Below, piece after piece: positions 52,775-60,876 of a stretch of DNA of 64,000 nt; the first letter of the stretch is position 1, and the number at the start of each line of letters is the position of its first letter. Source of the stretch: Pelotomaculum schinkii (lineage in GTDB: Bacteria; Bacillota; Desulfotomaculia; Desulfotomaculales; Pelotomaculaceae); contig NZ_QFGA01000001.1 of NCBI RefSeq assembly GCF_004369205.1, forward strand, positions 1,426,001 through 1,490,000, in the 5' to 3' direction. The notes beneath the pieces were generated by a model, which worked only from the letters and a program-made list of their open reading frames with translations, was not told the origin of the DNA and ran no database searches. Position numbers and translations under genes: made by a program.

Positions 52775-53669
52775 TATCCTCAAGAGCATTCTTGAGGACC
52801 GGGAAGCGGAATAAAAAACCTTCTTTGAGAATCTTATCCGGCAAGACCCGCTGGCTGTTTAACAACATATCTGACATTTCTCCCAAAACAACTTTAAGCA
52901 AGAAACCAGGAACCGGTAACCATGAGGGTCTTCCCATAACTTGGCCCAGCGTATTACAAAAGTCTTTCATTCGAACCGGCTCCGGCGCAGTGGCGTTAAC
53001 CGGACCATTGATGTTTTCATTTTCTGCCGCAAATCGTATCAACCTTGTCAAGTCCTTAACATGTATCCAAGACATCCATTGGGCTCCTGTTCCCAGCGGC
53101 CCACCTACATAAAAGCGAAAAGGAGCCTTCATCCGGGCAAGCGCTCCTGCATCCCCAATTACCACGCCAATTCTTACAACAACTACCCTAACGCCTGAAG
53201 TTTGAGCTTTAAAAGCTTCTTCTTCCCAAGCCTGGCATACTTTAGCTAAAAAATCATGCCCCGCCGGTGTGCTCTCGGTTATTTCCGCATCCCCACGGGG
53301 GCCATAAAACCCAATGGCCGATGCGTTGATCAATACTTTGGGTATAACCCGTTGTTGTTTGATGGCGTTTACAATAGCTTGTGTTATTTGGACTCTGCTG
53401 TTCAAGATTTCCTCTTTTACAGGCTGTGTCCAACGTCGGTTTCCAATAGATTCTCCGGCTAAATTTATAATTACAGTGACACCATCCAATAACTCCACGG
53501 GTAGCGCGCCAGCAGATACACTCCATTCTACTGCCTCCGCCCCGCTTCCTGATAAACCTGCCTTTTGGGGATTCCGGCTAACAATTGAAACTTTGTAGCC
53601 GGCAGAAAGCAATTCATTGCATAAATTCCTCCCGATAAACCCTGTCCCGCCAAAAATAAGGGCTTTCAT
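52761..53669 (-). CDS. TIGR01777 family NAD-dependent epimerase/dehydratase (YfcH-like)
   Basis: A 302-residue extended-SDR protein: [19 protein letters not shown] (nucleotide-binding GxxGxxG), [25 protein letters not shown] (Tyr near the active site), [15 protein letters not shown], and C-terminal [12 protein letters not shown] typical of the DUF1731 tail. Related to the cell-division inhibitor SulA-like YfcH group; substrate unknown. ATG at 53669 follows GGAGGTGG. Confidence 0.9.
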   Translation of the reverse strand: MKALIFGGTGFIGRNLCNELLSAGYKVSIVSRNPQKAGLSGSGAEAVEWSVSAGALPVELLDGVTVIINLAGESIGNRRWTQPVKEEILNSRVQITQAIVNAIKQQRVIPKVLINASAIGFYGPRGDAEITESTPAGHDFLAKVCQAWEEEAFKAQTSGVRVVVVRIGVVIGDAGALARMKAPFRFYVGGPLGTGAQWMSWIHVKDLTRLIRFAAENENINGPVNATAPEPVRMKDFCNTLGQVMGRPSWLPVPGFLLKVVLGEMSDMLLNSQRVLPDKILKEGFLFRFPVLKNALEDIIQQ

Positions 53670-53931
53670 TATACCCACCTCCTGGAATGGCATCGAATGT
53701 TCCGGGCATTCAGGGGCTCCCGAATCTTTTCCCCATTATTGCTAAACAGAATAGCCTTATCTTTAAATTCTTGCCCTACTACAATTCAACAGGCAATTAA
53801 CAAAACCTCCAAATATTCCTAAGAATATCCATCACAACGGGGGAAAGAACACTTGTACCAGATTTTATTATTAGTAGCAAACCAATCCAGGAATACGTAG
53901 AATAAATGGAAACCTTTAGGGGGTGGTATTT

Positions 53932-54555
53932 TTGTCCATCGAGCTTGAAACAAAAGCACCGGGCAGCCTTCGTCCCTGCCAATATCCCAATATATTAGTT
54001 AAACCAGACCAACCTGCTCCGGATTTTGAGGCGGAAGCTTATTACCGCGGCGGACAAATCACGGTAAAACTCCGTGATTTCCAGAACCAGTGGGTGGTCC
54101 TGTTTTTCTATGCCAGTGATTTCACCTTTGTCTGACCGACCGAACTGGCAGCCGTGGCTGCCCGGTACGACGAGTTTATCAAGCTGGGCGCTCAAGTCCT
54201 GGCTATCAGCACCGACAGCGTCTTTGCCCACAAGGTATTCGCCGAGGTTTCGCCCTCCGCCCGCACCGTGCAGTATCCTCTGTTGTCCGACAGGTCCCAT
54301 TTAATATCCCGGCAGTATGGAGTACTGAGGGAGGAATTGGGCTTCACCTACAGGGCCACTTTCATCATATCTCCCCGGCGGGAGATCAAATATGCCTGTC
54401 TTTACCCTCGCGAAGTAGGCCGCAACGTCGACGAGATCATCCGGGTGATTCAGGGGCTGCAATTCGAAGAGGCCACAGGCCTCGGTGTCCCGGCCGGCTG
54501 GCAGCCGGGCATGCCGGGCATTAAGAGGGACTTCGCCATGGTTGGAAGAATTTAA
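53932..54555 (+). CDS. prxU: selenocysteine-containing peroxiredoxin (UGA at 54133-54135 read as Sec68)
   Basis: A 207-residue AhpC/Prx1-type peroxiredoxin if the in-frame TGA at 54133 is read through. Upstream: DQPAPDFEAEAYYRGGQ and WVVLFFYASDFTFV; then U68; then PTELAAVAARYDEFIKLGA, AISTDSVFAHKVF, YPLLSDRSHLISRQYGV, YRATFIISPRREIKYA. In homologues FTFVCPTE holds the peroxidatic cysteine exactly where TGA stands. The usual resolving cysteine of VCPAGW is replaced (GVPAGWQPG). A GGCAGC-CGTG-GCTGCC hairpin begins 11 bases after TGA, a plausible bacterial SECIS. TTG start at 53932 follows AGGGGG. Selenoprotein peroxiredoxins are known from anaerobes. A pseudogene with one nonsense mutation is the alternative, but the rest of the frame is intact. 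Confidence 0.88.
54133..54163 (+). promoter_or_regulatory. UGA codon and candidate bacterial SECIS hairpin
   Basis: TGA at 54133-54135; 6-bp perfect stem GGCAGC (54147-54152) and GCTGCC (54157-54162) with loop CGTG holding a GU, 18-21 bases after the UGA. Position and loop agree with bacterial SECIS elements recognised by SelB. Confidence 0.7.
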
Positions 54556-54612
54556 AAAGCTAGTATGAATAACAATCAGAAGCGCTGGCTATGCTAAAGG
54601 AAAATTGATCTA

Positions 54613-54966
54613 ATGAAGGGATTTGTGGTTATGGATACAATAGAACAAAACTTAAAGTATTTTATCGGCAAACATGAAGATGTTTATAGGGCCTATGAGA
54701 ACTACGGCAAATTGGTACACACTGAAGGCGGCCCGCTGGACGAAAAGACTCGCTGGCTGATCAAAGTTGCTATTTCTGCCGCCGGTCAACATCATTATTC
54801 ACTCAGAACCCACATAATTAAAGCAATAAAAAGCGGGTGCAGCAGAGAGGAAATTGAACATGCGCTTATGTTGGTCGCACCCACAGCCGGTTTCCCAACC
54901 TCAATGGAAGGGATACTGATCCTTAGACAGGAAATGGGTGAAACATCGCCTTCCAGAAAACACTAA
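54613..54966 (+). CDS. carboxymuconolactone decarboxylase/AhpD-like protein lacking the CxxC
   Basis: A 117-residue CMD-family protein: YGKLVHTEGGPLDEKTRWLI, IKVAISAAGQHHYSLRTHI, ALMLVAPTAGFPTSMEGILI. In AhpD the redox motif CHYC sits where this protein has HHYS, so it cannot act as a dithiol reductase, although the following His is kept. It follows the peroxiredoxin by 57 bases on the same strand, the position in which AhpD-type partners occur. Start ATG at 54613; a second ATG six codons later is possible. Confidence 0.85.
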   Translation: MKGFVVMDTIEQNLKYFIGKHEDVYRAYENYGKLVHTEGGPLDEKTRWLIKVAISAAGQHHYSLRTHIIKAIKSGCSREEIEHALMLVAPTAGFPTSMEGILILRQEMGETSPSRKH

Positions 54967-54990
54967 AACCTGGCGGCTGCCAGGTTTTTT
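54967..54990 (+). terminator. terminator of the prxU-CMD unit
   Basis: AACCTGGC and GCCAGGTT (54967-54986) with loop GGCT and T6. Confidence 0.85.
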
Positions 54991-55134
54991 GGCGCCATGA
55001 GTACAATTCCCGCCAAAAAACCATTTCCATCACATACCTTCTCAACCTCCGCATTGTTCAACTCTTCTGTTTTTGATTAAATATCTAAATAAAAAATTAG
55101 ATAATGAATAATGATTAATCTAAATTTTGTATTA

Positions 55135-55839
55135 TCACATACCAGCCAGCCAGTTGTTTAATATTCTATTTGCCAGCTTATCATATCGGCTCCAAATGCT
55201 CCCGGTTTCTTGAATTACGTTTTCCACAGCACCGCAACCGTTTTCTTCAAGCAGAACATCACTCCAGACGCTAATCCACTTCTTAATGATTTCCGGAGTG
55301 ATCTCCAGGTGAAACTGCAGCGCATAGGAGTTGGAGCCCAAAGAACAGGCTTGATTCGCGCAAGCTTGGGTCGAGGCCAGCAGGGTGGTGCAAGACGGCA
55401 GCGAAAAAGTGTCCTCGTGCCAGTGAAAAACCGGGAATTCTTCCGGCATACCTTCAAACAACGGTGATCTTAGCCCGTCCGCGGTCAGGCGGAGTTTAAA
55501 CCACCCGATTTCTTTCACGGGATTGTGTGTAACAGGCGCGCCCAGCGCCTTGGCCATCAACTGCCCTCCCAGACAGCTGCCTAAAGTGGGCAAGTCCTTT
55601 GCGAAAGCCTCTTGAAACAGCAGGCAAACCTTCTTCAAATGAGGGTACAACCCTTCCTCGTTGGCGCTCATGGAACCCCCCAGAATAACCAGGGACTGAT
55701 AATTATCTAGATTATCGGGCAAAACTGAACCAGGCTTACCCATGACACGAATATCAAGTTCCCATCCGGCCGCTTCCATAGCGCTCTTAATCAATCCTGG
55801 TCCAACGATTGACTCATTTTGTATAATTAATGATTTCAT
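55135..55839 (-). CDS. class I glutamine amidotransferase-like protein
   Basis: A 234-residue GATase1 domain. Catalytic Cys in PTLGSCLGGQLMAKALGAPV, with the triad His/Glu in ALQFHLEITPE; LVILGGSMSANEE is typical of the GMP-synthase-like group. No synthase domain is attached, so it may hydrolyse a small amide or gamma-glutamyl compound. ATG at 55839 follows GGAGC. A shared promoter type (55965-55992) and a hairpin (55880-55908) lie upstream. Confidence 0.87.
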   Translation of the reverse strand: MKSLIIQNESIVGPGLIKSAMEAAGWELDIRVMGKPGSVLPDNLDNYQSLVILGGSMSANEEGLYPHLKKVCLLFQEAFAKDLPTLGSCLGGQLMAKALGAPVTHNPVKEIGWFKLRLTADGLRSPLFEGMPEEFPVFHWHEDTFSLPSCTTLLASTQACANQACSLGSNSYALQFHLEITPEIIKKWISVWSDVLLEENGCGAVENVIQETGSIWSRYDKLANRILNNWLAGM

Positions 55840-55879
55840 GACCGAAGAGCTCCTTTCATCTTCCCTTCGTAAACTAAAA

Positions 55880-55908
55880 GCGCCAGTGATTAAGTGCATC
55901 ACCGGCGT
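55880..55908 (-). terminator. possible attenuator hairpin in the amidotransferase leader
   Basis: On the minus strand CGCCGGTGAT pairs with ATCACTGGCG (one A-C mismatch), then CTTTTAGTTT. It lies between the promoter and the gene start. Confidence 0.4.
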
Positions 55909-55964
55909 CTTTGCCTGTTCGTAAGCTCATATCAAAAACTCATTTACTATATTGCTTTATCTAT

Positions 55965-55992
55965 CTTATAGCAGGATCTTAAAAAAAGTCAA
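55965..55992 (-). promoter_or_regulatory. promoter of the amidotransferase gene
   Basis: TTGACT (55987-55992), 16 bases, TATAAG (55965-55970) with TGC before the -10. The block TATATTGAC ... TGCTATAAGATA recurs at 57408-57434. Confidence 0.65.
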
Positions 55993-56210
55993 TATATGAT
56001 ATTTAAAAAAGCCATACTTTATCATGTCCAGTTACTTTCTTAAATCTTCATATAAACAGCATATCCGGGGAGCTCCAGATCACCTCAAAACAAAGTTTTT
56101 GCAAACATGAATGGATATTACCAGTTTCCTTCGTTACTTTTACGTATTGATAGTATCCGGAACACTGTTTCGGATAAGCAACCTCTCAGGTAAAGAAGCA
56201 TTGAAGGCAG

Positions 56211-56621
56211 TCAGTCACCCTTCTTGATTTTATGATAAAGAAAACGGACGAGCGCCGCGGCTGACGCTCCACCAAGGCCCACAATGGTAAAGATGACTGC
56301 GTAAAATAGCAACCCGTACCATTCACCCCGGCCTCCGCTCCAAACGAGCCATAAGGTGAGAAATGAATAAAAGAACGATAATGCGGCAGCTATAATAAAA
56401 CCGTTCGCCTTTGTATAAAGGCTATAGGCGAGAGCCCCCAAAAAGAAAATCAAGGGGGGATTCACCATAAAGCTTTTTACTTCGGACGTTATTATACTGG
56501 TTCCCCAACTGTATGTGATAACGGCGGACATAGGCTCAAAACCCAACCATATGGCTGTACCTACCGGAACAAATAACAGCAAGCCCAGTAAGACGCCCAT
56601 TAACTTACGTAACTTTGCCAA
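56211..56621 (-). CDS. hypothetical membrane protein, four helices
   Basis: A 136-residue protein with four predicted helices (VLLGLLLFVPVGTAIWLGF, PPLIFFLGALAYSLYTKA, FIIAAALSFFYSFLTLWLVW, LLFYAVIFTIVGLGGASAAA) and a basic C-terminus. No family was recognised. TTG at 56621 is chosen because GGGAGGTGG lies 5 bases upstream. Confidence 0.7.
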   Translation of the reverse strand: MAKLRKLMGVLLGLLLFVPVGTAIWLGFEPMSAVITYSWGTSIITSEVKSFMVNPPLIFFLGALAYSLYTKANGFIIAAALSFFYSFLTLWLVWSGGRGEWYGLLFYAVIFTIVGLGGASAAALVRFLYHKIKKGD

Positions 56622-56685
56622 AACTGCCACCTCCCACATCGCTATAACATATTCCTGAACGGCACGTATTAACCCTTCCTTAGAA

Positions 56686-56723
56686 AAAACAAAACACCGC
56701 GCCTATTAACCTGTACACGGTGT
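56686..56723 (-). terminator. terminator after the radical SAM gene
   Basis: ACACCG (56718-56723 on minus) pairs with CGGTGT (56694-56699), followed by TTTTGTTTTTT on the minus strand. Confidence 0.7.
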
Positions 56724-56758
56724 CTGTTGATGTTTACCACAAACATGGCAAAACCTTA

Positions 56759-57367
56759 TCAAGCCGATTTTTTTACATGATACCTAACCCTAAATTCTGC
56801 GCCGATAGATTGCGCTAGTTCTGTGCAATTTCGTATGTTTTCCCCAGAGATTGAGTTTACCACAGTCATTACTACCTTGGGGATATGCTCCTTGCAATTG
56901 ACAGCAAAGTCCAGCATGGCTTCAAAGGCCGCTTCTCCATATTTGGACCGGCATAGGGCCTGATACTCATACCTGTCCCCGGCATTCATGCTGATAGAAA
57001 CAGCGTCCACCAATCCTTGCAATTGAGGTGTGATATCCTTGCCGCAAATAAGATTGGCATGGCCGTTGGTATTGATGCGGATTGGCAGACAATATTTCTC
57101 TTTGAGCTTTTTACATATTTCAATAATGTCATATGCGCGCATCATGGGCTCACCAAAACCGCAAAATACAAATTCCTTATACTTGGCAATATCCCGCCTT
57201 TGGATATCTTCAATAACCTCATCTATAGATGGTTCCTGTTCGAGCCACAGGTTCGTTCCACTACCAACACCGTCGGATATGTTTCTGATGCAAAAAAGGC
57301 AATTATTGGTGCAGCGGTTGGTTATATTAATATATAACGAGTCGCCTAATTCATACGTGATTGTCAT
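56759..57367 (-). CDS. TatD-associated-type radical SAM protein
   Basis: A 202-residue radical SAM domain. The cluster motif is ITNRCTNNCLFCIRN (CxxxCxxC); CGFGEPMMRAYDIIEICKKL, INTNGHANLICG and VDAVSISMNAGDRYEYQALC match the small radical SAM family often found beside TatD nucleases (TIGR04038 type). There is no tatD gene here. Substrate unknown. ATG at 57367 follows GGAG. Confidence 0.85.
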   Translation of the reverse strand: MTITYELGDSLYINITNRCTNNCLFCIRNISDGVGSGTNLWLEQEPSIDEVIEDIQRRDIAKYKEFVFCGFGEPMMRAYDIIEICKKLKEKYCLPIRINTNGHANLICGKDITPQLQGLVDAVSISMNAGDRYEYQALCRSKYGEAAFEAMLDFAVNCKEHIPKVVMTVVNSISGENIRNCTELAQSIGAEFRVRYHVKKSA

Positions 57368-57407
57368 CAAAATCTCCAACACATGTCAACATTTTGCTTC
57401 AATTTAT

Positions 57408-57434
57408 CTTATAGCAAGGCCTTGAAAATGTCAA
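57408..57434 (-). promoter_or_regulatory. promoter of the radical SAM gene
   Basis: TTGACA (57429-57434), 15 bases, TATAAG (57408-57413) in TGCTATAAGATAA. It shares blocks with the promoter at 55965-55992. Confidence 0.6.
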
Positions 57435-57580
57435 TATACGATTCTTCAGGCTCCATACGGCGAATTAACATCGGAACCGGCCACTTAATTTTTATAATTT
57501 ATACCTGCTTAGAACAGGCTAATTCCAATCAACGGCGAATATTTCTACATGTTCATTTTTAATAAAACCAGGTGATGATA

Positions 57581-57748
57581 ATGAACCGGGAAGAACTTAA
57601 CAAGGCCATGGAACAAACAATAAATGATATATCTGAAGTTAAGCGGCAAATTGCGGGGGCAACTGAGTCACAGGAAATCGAACGCCTGGAGGGAAAGCTC
57701 AAAGAACTTGAGGCGCTGCAGCTGTGGCAAATTGAGAAACTAGGGTGA
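57581..57748 (+). CDS. small coiled-coil protein, 55 aa
   Basis: A 55-residue charged protein, MNREELNKAMEQTINDISEV to LWQIEKLG, with heptad-like Leu/Ile spacing typical of a short coiled coil. It has AGGTGATGATA before ATG and its own terminator (57757-57780), both supporting that it is real. No family recognised. It converges with the injection-system genes. Confidence 0.65.
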   Translation: MNREELNKAMEQTINDISEVKRQIAGATESQEIERLEGKLKELEALQLWQIEKLG

Positions 57749-57756
57749 TAATTATC

Positions 57757-57780
57757 AAAAACCGGCGTGACCGGTTTTAT
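57757..57780. terminator. terminator between the small coiled-coil gene and the DUF6519 gene
   Basis: AAAACCGG (57758-57765) and CCGGTTTT (57771-57778), loop CGTGA. The stem ends in A- and T-runs, so it can act in both directions. Confidence 0.8.
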
Positions 57781-57913
57781 TCCTTCATATAAGAGTAAGA
57801 ATAGGCGTTTCCCTGCATTGTTGAAAAACGCCACTGTTTTTACTATATTGGTTTGGAACGGTTCGATTTTATCATGTTGTTTATTGGACGACGTTTTGAT
57901 CATTGAGTTGCAT

Positions 57914-60241
57914 TTATATATACGGCAAGAGCTTTCTACAGCTAATTTCCCGTTGAGACCCCATATTGTTAATATAAACCGCCCAAATATTGTCCCAACT
58001 GTCAACAGCTGCACTTATACCGCCCCCGGTACCAAATATTCCAGGAACAATTTGCATCTCCTGACCCCACCCATGGTCGCTTGTATAACATCTGCACCAT
58101 ATCTCCGATATCTTACCGCCAACAAATTTATTCCATATTATAAATATATCCCCTTCTCTATTGCTGATAGCTCTCCCTGTACTGTCACTGCAGAGTTGCC
58201 CGGTTGTAAGTTGTACCAGAGCCACGCCTTGATGATCCGGCCTGATTCTTAAGTACCATAGACTTGTTTTAAAATTTTCCTCAGACGAAAAGAACACCCA
58301 GATATCGTTTGTTTTGTCCTTTACAACAGACAGGCCGCCTGATATTTTTTGGGTAGAAGCATGAGTTTCTTCCTGGCCCCATGATGGGCTGGACGGGTTT
58401 TTTAAATCACAAGTAATTGAGCGTATGCTCGGGCTCCCATCTTGAGACAGCCATAATACCAGTAAATTGCCATTTCCATCTACAATGGCAACCGGATCTC
58501 CCGCCGACTGGCCCGGTACCTTTCTCTTGCCCTCCCAATCTGTAGAATCTCTTCCTGTGGTGTAAGGTTTACGCCTGTTGTACCATATGGCGTTTTTCCC
58601 TGACTCGGTGTCCGCGTCCATCCAGAATAGCCATAGATAATCGTTATGCATAATTGCGAATACTTCGCATTCCTCATTGCTTATCAGTATATCGGGAATC
58701 ATAATTCCGACATCTTTCCACTCATCTACATACTTAGTATAAAATATGCAACGTTTTCTTCGATCATAATCGCCGACCCACAGGGCGAGCACACCTTCAT
58801 CACCTTCTAACAGGAACGGGTTGCAGGGGTGAGCATTACCACCTCCTACTTTTGTAGGACCATTCCAAGCATTGCCGTCATATACCATAAAAGAAAGGCA
58901 CCAGGAATCAGCCGTAACCGATCCCCGATTTTCCTGCCAGCAGACATGCATGACCTCATTTCCTTCAACGATGGAAGGACGAGTCTTTTTATGATTGGTC
59001 TTAGCCAAAGATTGGGCGGGCATGCCCGGCATGTGGCCCCGAAGAACCGCATTGATCGCTTCCCTCAGGCTGGTATTTATATATGACCTTCCGGTGTGGG
59101 CCAGCCTGTAATCAGCGCCAAAAGCATCAGACGCTATAGCTTTTACATCGACTGTTATTTTTTCTAAGTCAGGCTGAGATACAATTGTTACTCCGGTCCG
59201 GCGTAGATCGGCAAGCATGGTGAAGCCCCTGCCATATTGTTGATAGTAGTCTAAGCGTGCCAGCGGGTAATACACATGACCTTGTCTGCGAATTGTCTCA
59301 GGCACAGTTACCGTGTTTTTTTCACAGCCCTCCAACCCCCGTACTACCCACTCGCGCTTAATACGCACGCACGTTGGAACGCCGATAATCTTATTGACGA
59401 GATCTGTATCCTCATGCTCGTCGACTACACGCTCCCAAACATCCAGGTAGTACAAGTTGCTGTGAGCTTGATCCGGTTTTTGGCCGGTTAGCGGCAGCAA
59501 TGGGTCTACACCCAGGGCAGCGGCCAGGGTATCGTTTTCATACAGCTGTTGATCTGTATAATGCAGATCACATTCATTTATTACCTCCCATCCCTCGACC
59601 AGGCAGCGGCCGGCTCCCTCCGGAGTTCCGTCACCGCCCTTAATGATAAAGTCATTTTGTAAGCCGGCGGATACGCGCAGGTCTGAAGCAGCTCTGGCGA
59701 TCGCGGCAGCGACTTCCGCGGCGGTTGCCTTGCCGATATCTTTAAACTGCGCGCCATTCTGGAATACCACCTTCCACGTTCGCGACCATGCGGCCTTTCC
59801 AGTGGACGAAAGAGGGGAGCGTTTAACGTTGATCACCAACAACGTACCGTCTCTAAGAGCAAACGGCTCTTTCGCCGTCCCGGACAGGCGAGCTGAAAGT
59901 CCATTGCCGGCAGCCGAACAGTTGGCAGATCCAAAACCCAAAATATCAGCGGCTGTTGACTGGCTGTGATCAATTGTAATTATCGTTTGCATGCCGAATT
60001 CACCGCTCATCGAGAGGCGAATGTTGCCGCCCTCATTGGCGTGCTCGATTTTGAATCCGTCATTGCCAAGAGGTACCCCATCACCCACGAACCACTTGAG
60101 AAACGTTTCAAGTTCGAATTTTCGAATATCTTCCAGCTCGTTCCAGTCGGCGTCAACAATCGGCACGCCCTGCTGAAGTCGAACACCAACATAGTGCTTC
60201 AACTTATCGAAGGTATTTCTTGAAAAGTTACCCTTGCCCAC
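57914..60241 (-). CDS. DUF6519 tail/injection-system protein with C-terminal beta-propeller
   Basis: A 775-residue protein. The N-terminal part (NTFDKLKHYVGVRLQQGVPI, VDADWNELEDIRKFE, then SNLYYLDVWERVVD and VPTCVRIKREWVV) is the DUF6519 domain found beside baseplate genes of phage-tail-like and contractile injection systems. The C-terminal half (about 400-775) has sialidase/propeller-like repeats: EVMHVCWQENRGS, GVLALWVGDYDRRKR, YLWLFWMDADTES, NLLVLWLSQDGSP, DIWVFFSSEENF, DIFIIWNKFVGG. Similar repeats occur in the protein at 60877-63321. It may be a tail fibre or receptor-binding element. GTG start follows GAAGGAGGAG. Confidence 0.82.
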   Translation of the reverse strand: MGKGNFSRNTFDKLKHYVGVRLQQGVPIVDADWNELEDIRKFELETFLKWFVGDGVPLGNDGFKIEHANEGGNIRLSMSGEFGMQTIITIDHSQSTAADILGFGSANCSAAGNGLSARLSGTAKEPFALRDGTLLVINVKRSPLSSTGKAAWSRTWKVVFQNGAQFKDIGKATAAEVAAAIARAASDLRVSAGLQNDFIIKGGDGTPEGAGRCLVEGWEVINECDLHYTDQQLYENDTLAAALGVDPLLPLTGQKPDQAHSNLYYLDVWERVVDEHEDTDLVNKIIGVPTCVRIKREWVVRGLEGCEKNTVTVPETIRRQGHVYYPLARLDYYQQYGRGFTMLADLRRTGVTIVSQPDLEKITVDVKAIASDAFGADYRLAHTGRSYINTSLREAINAVLRGHMPGMPAQSLAKTNHKKTRPSIVEGNEVMHVCWQENRGSVTADSWCLSFMVYDGNAWNGPTKVGGGNAHPCNPFLLEGDEGVLALWVGDYDRRKRCIFYTKYVDEWKDVGIMIPDILISNEECEVFAIMHNDYLWLFWMDADTESGKNAIWYNRRKPYTTGRDSTDWEGKRKVPGQSAGDPVAIVDGNGNLLVLWLSQDGSPSIRSITCDLKNPSSPSWGQEETHASTQKISGGLSVVKDKTNDIWVFFSSEENFKTSLWYLRIRPDHQGVALVQLTTGQLCSDSTGRAISNREGDIFIIWNKFVGGKISEIWCRCYTSDHGWGQEMQIVPGIFGTGGGISAAVDSWDNIWAVYINNMGSQREISCRKLLPYI

Positions 60242-60351
60242 TGCGCTCCTCCTTCTTTTAGCAAATGAATTCCATTAATATGTAAAAAGTCTAACGGGCT
60301 ATCCGCTTTGTATGAACCCAATGACTAAACACAGGGCTTGTTCCGCCACAG

Positions 60352-60873
60352 CTAGAAAATCAGCCGGACCAACCTGAGCAGTGTTTCCGAGGCGGCCTTT
60401 TGTATGGGAGGATGCCGTACACAATTGATCATGCGGAGATCCTTGTCAAAACGTCCAAAAAGTCCGAATTCGCGCAATTCACTTGTCTTGCCTTTTTCCG
60501 GGAAATCCTTCCCCAGGACAACCCGTACCTCCAGCCTGTGTGTCGGCTGGTCGGTTTTATTGTTTTTGCCGTCAAGGTAGGAAATGTCCGTATCCGGGTC
60601 AATGAGCACTTTATTTTTGTACGGTGTTACGAGATCGGTTAATGAAGCCGCCGGCTGCTTAGGGTTACTGCCCCATGTTTCCAACCCCATGCCCGCCTTC
60701 ATGCAATAGATGCCGCTGGCATTCTGGTCTCTCTTCATAAAGGCCGCCAGCAGGACGCGGCCGTTTACGACAATCGTGTTGGATATCCACCCGCTGTCAA
60801 AAACCAGCCGGTTTTCCGCGTCAAACAGGGTGTCGCGATACATGCCGCGCAGTGCGCCTCCAACGTTTTCCAT
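60352..60873 (-). CDS. tail/injection-cluster protein, function unknown
   Basis: A 173-residue protein without recognised family: YRDTLFDAENRLVFDSGW, IVVNGRVLLAAFMKRDQNAS, HRLEVRVVLGKDFPEKGKT and LREFGLFGRFDKDLRMINCV. The short spacing (3 bases after the gene before it, ATG behind GGAGG) puts it in the injection-system operon, probably as a fibre- or collar-associated structural component. That role is inferred from position only. Confidence 0.7.
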   Translation of the reverse strand: MENVGGALRGMYRDTLFDAENRLVFDSGWISNTIVVNGRVLLAAFMKRDQNASGIYCMKAGMGLETWGSNPKQPAASLTDLVTPYKNKVLIDPDTDISYLDGKNNKTDQPTHRLEVRVVLGKDFPEKGKTSELREFGLFGRFDKDLRMINCVRHPPIQKAASETLLRLVRLIF

Positions 60874-60876
60874 GCC

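Noticed and set aside
54133-54135. Nonsense mutation making the peroxiredoxin a pseudogene
   Set aside because: The stop is exactly at the catalytic cysteine, is TGA, is followed by a SECIS-like hairpin, and both flanking parts are intact and in phase.
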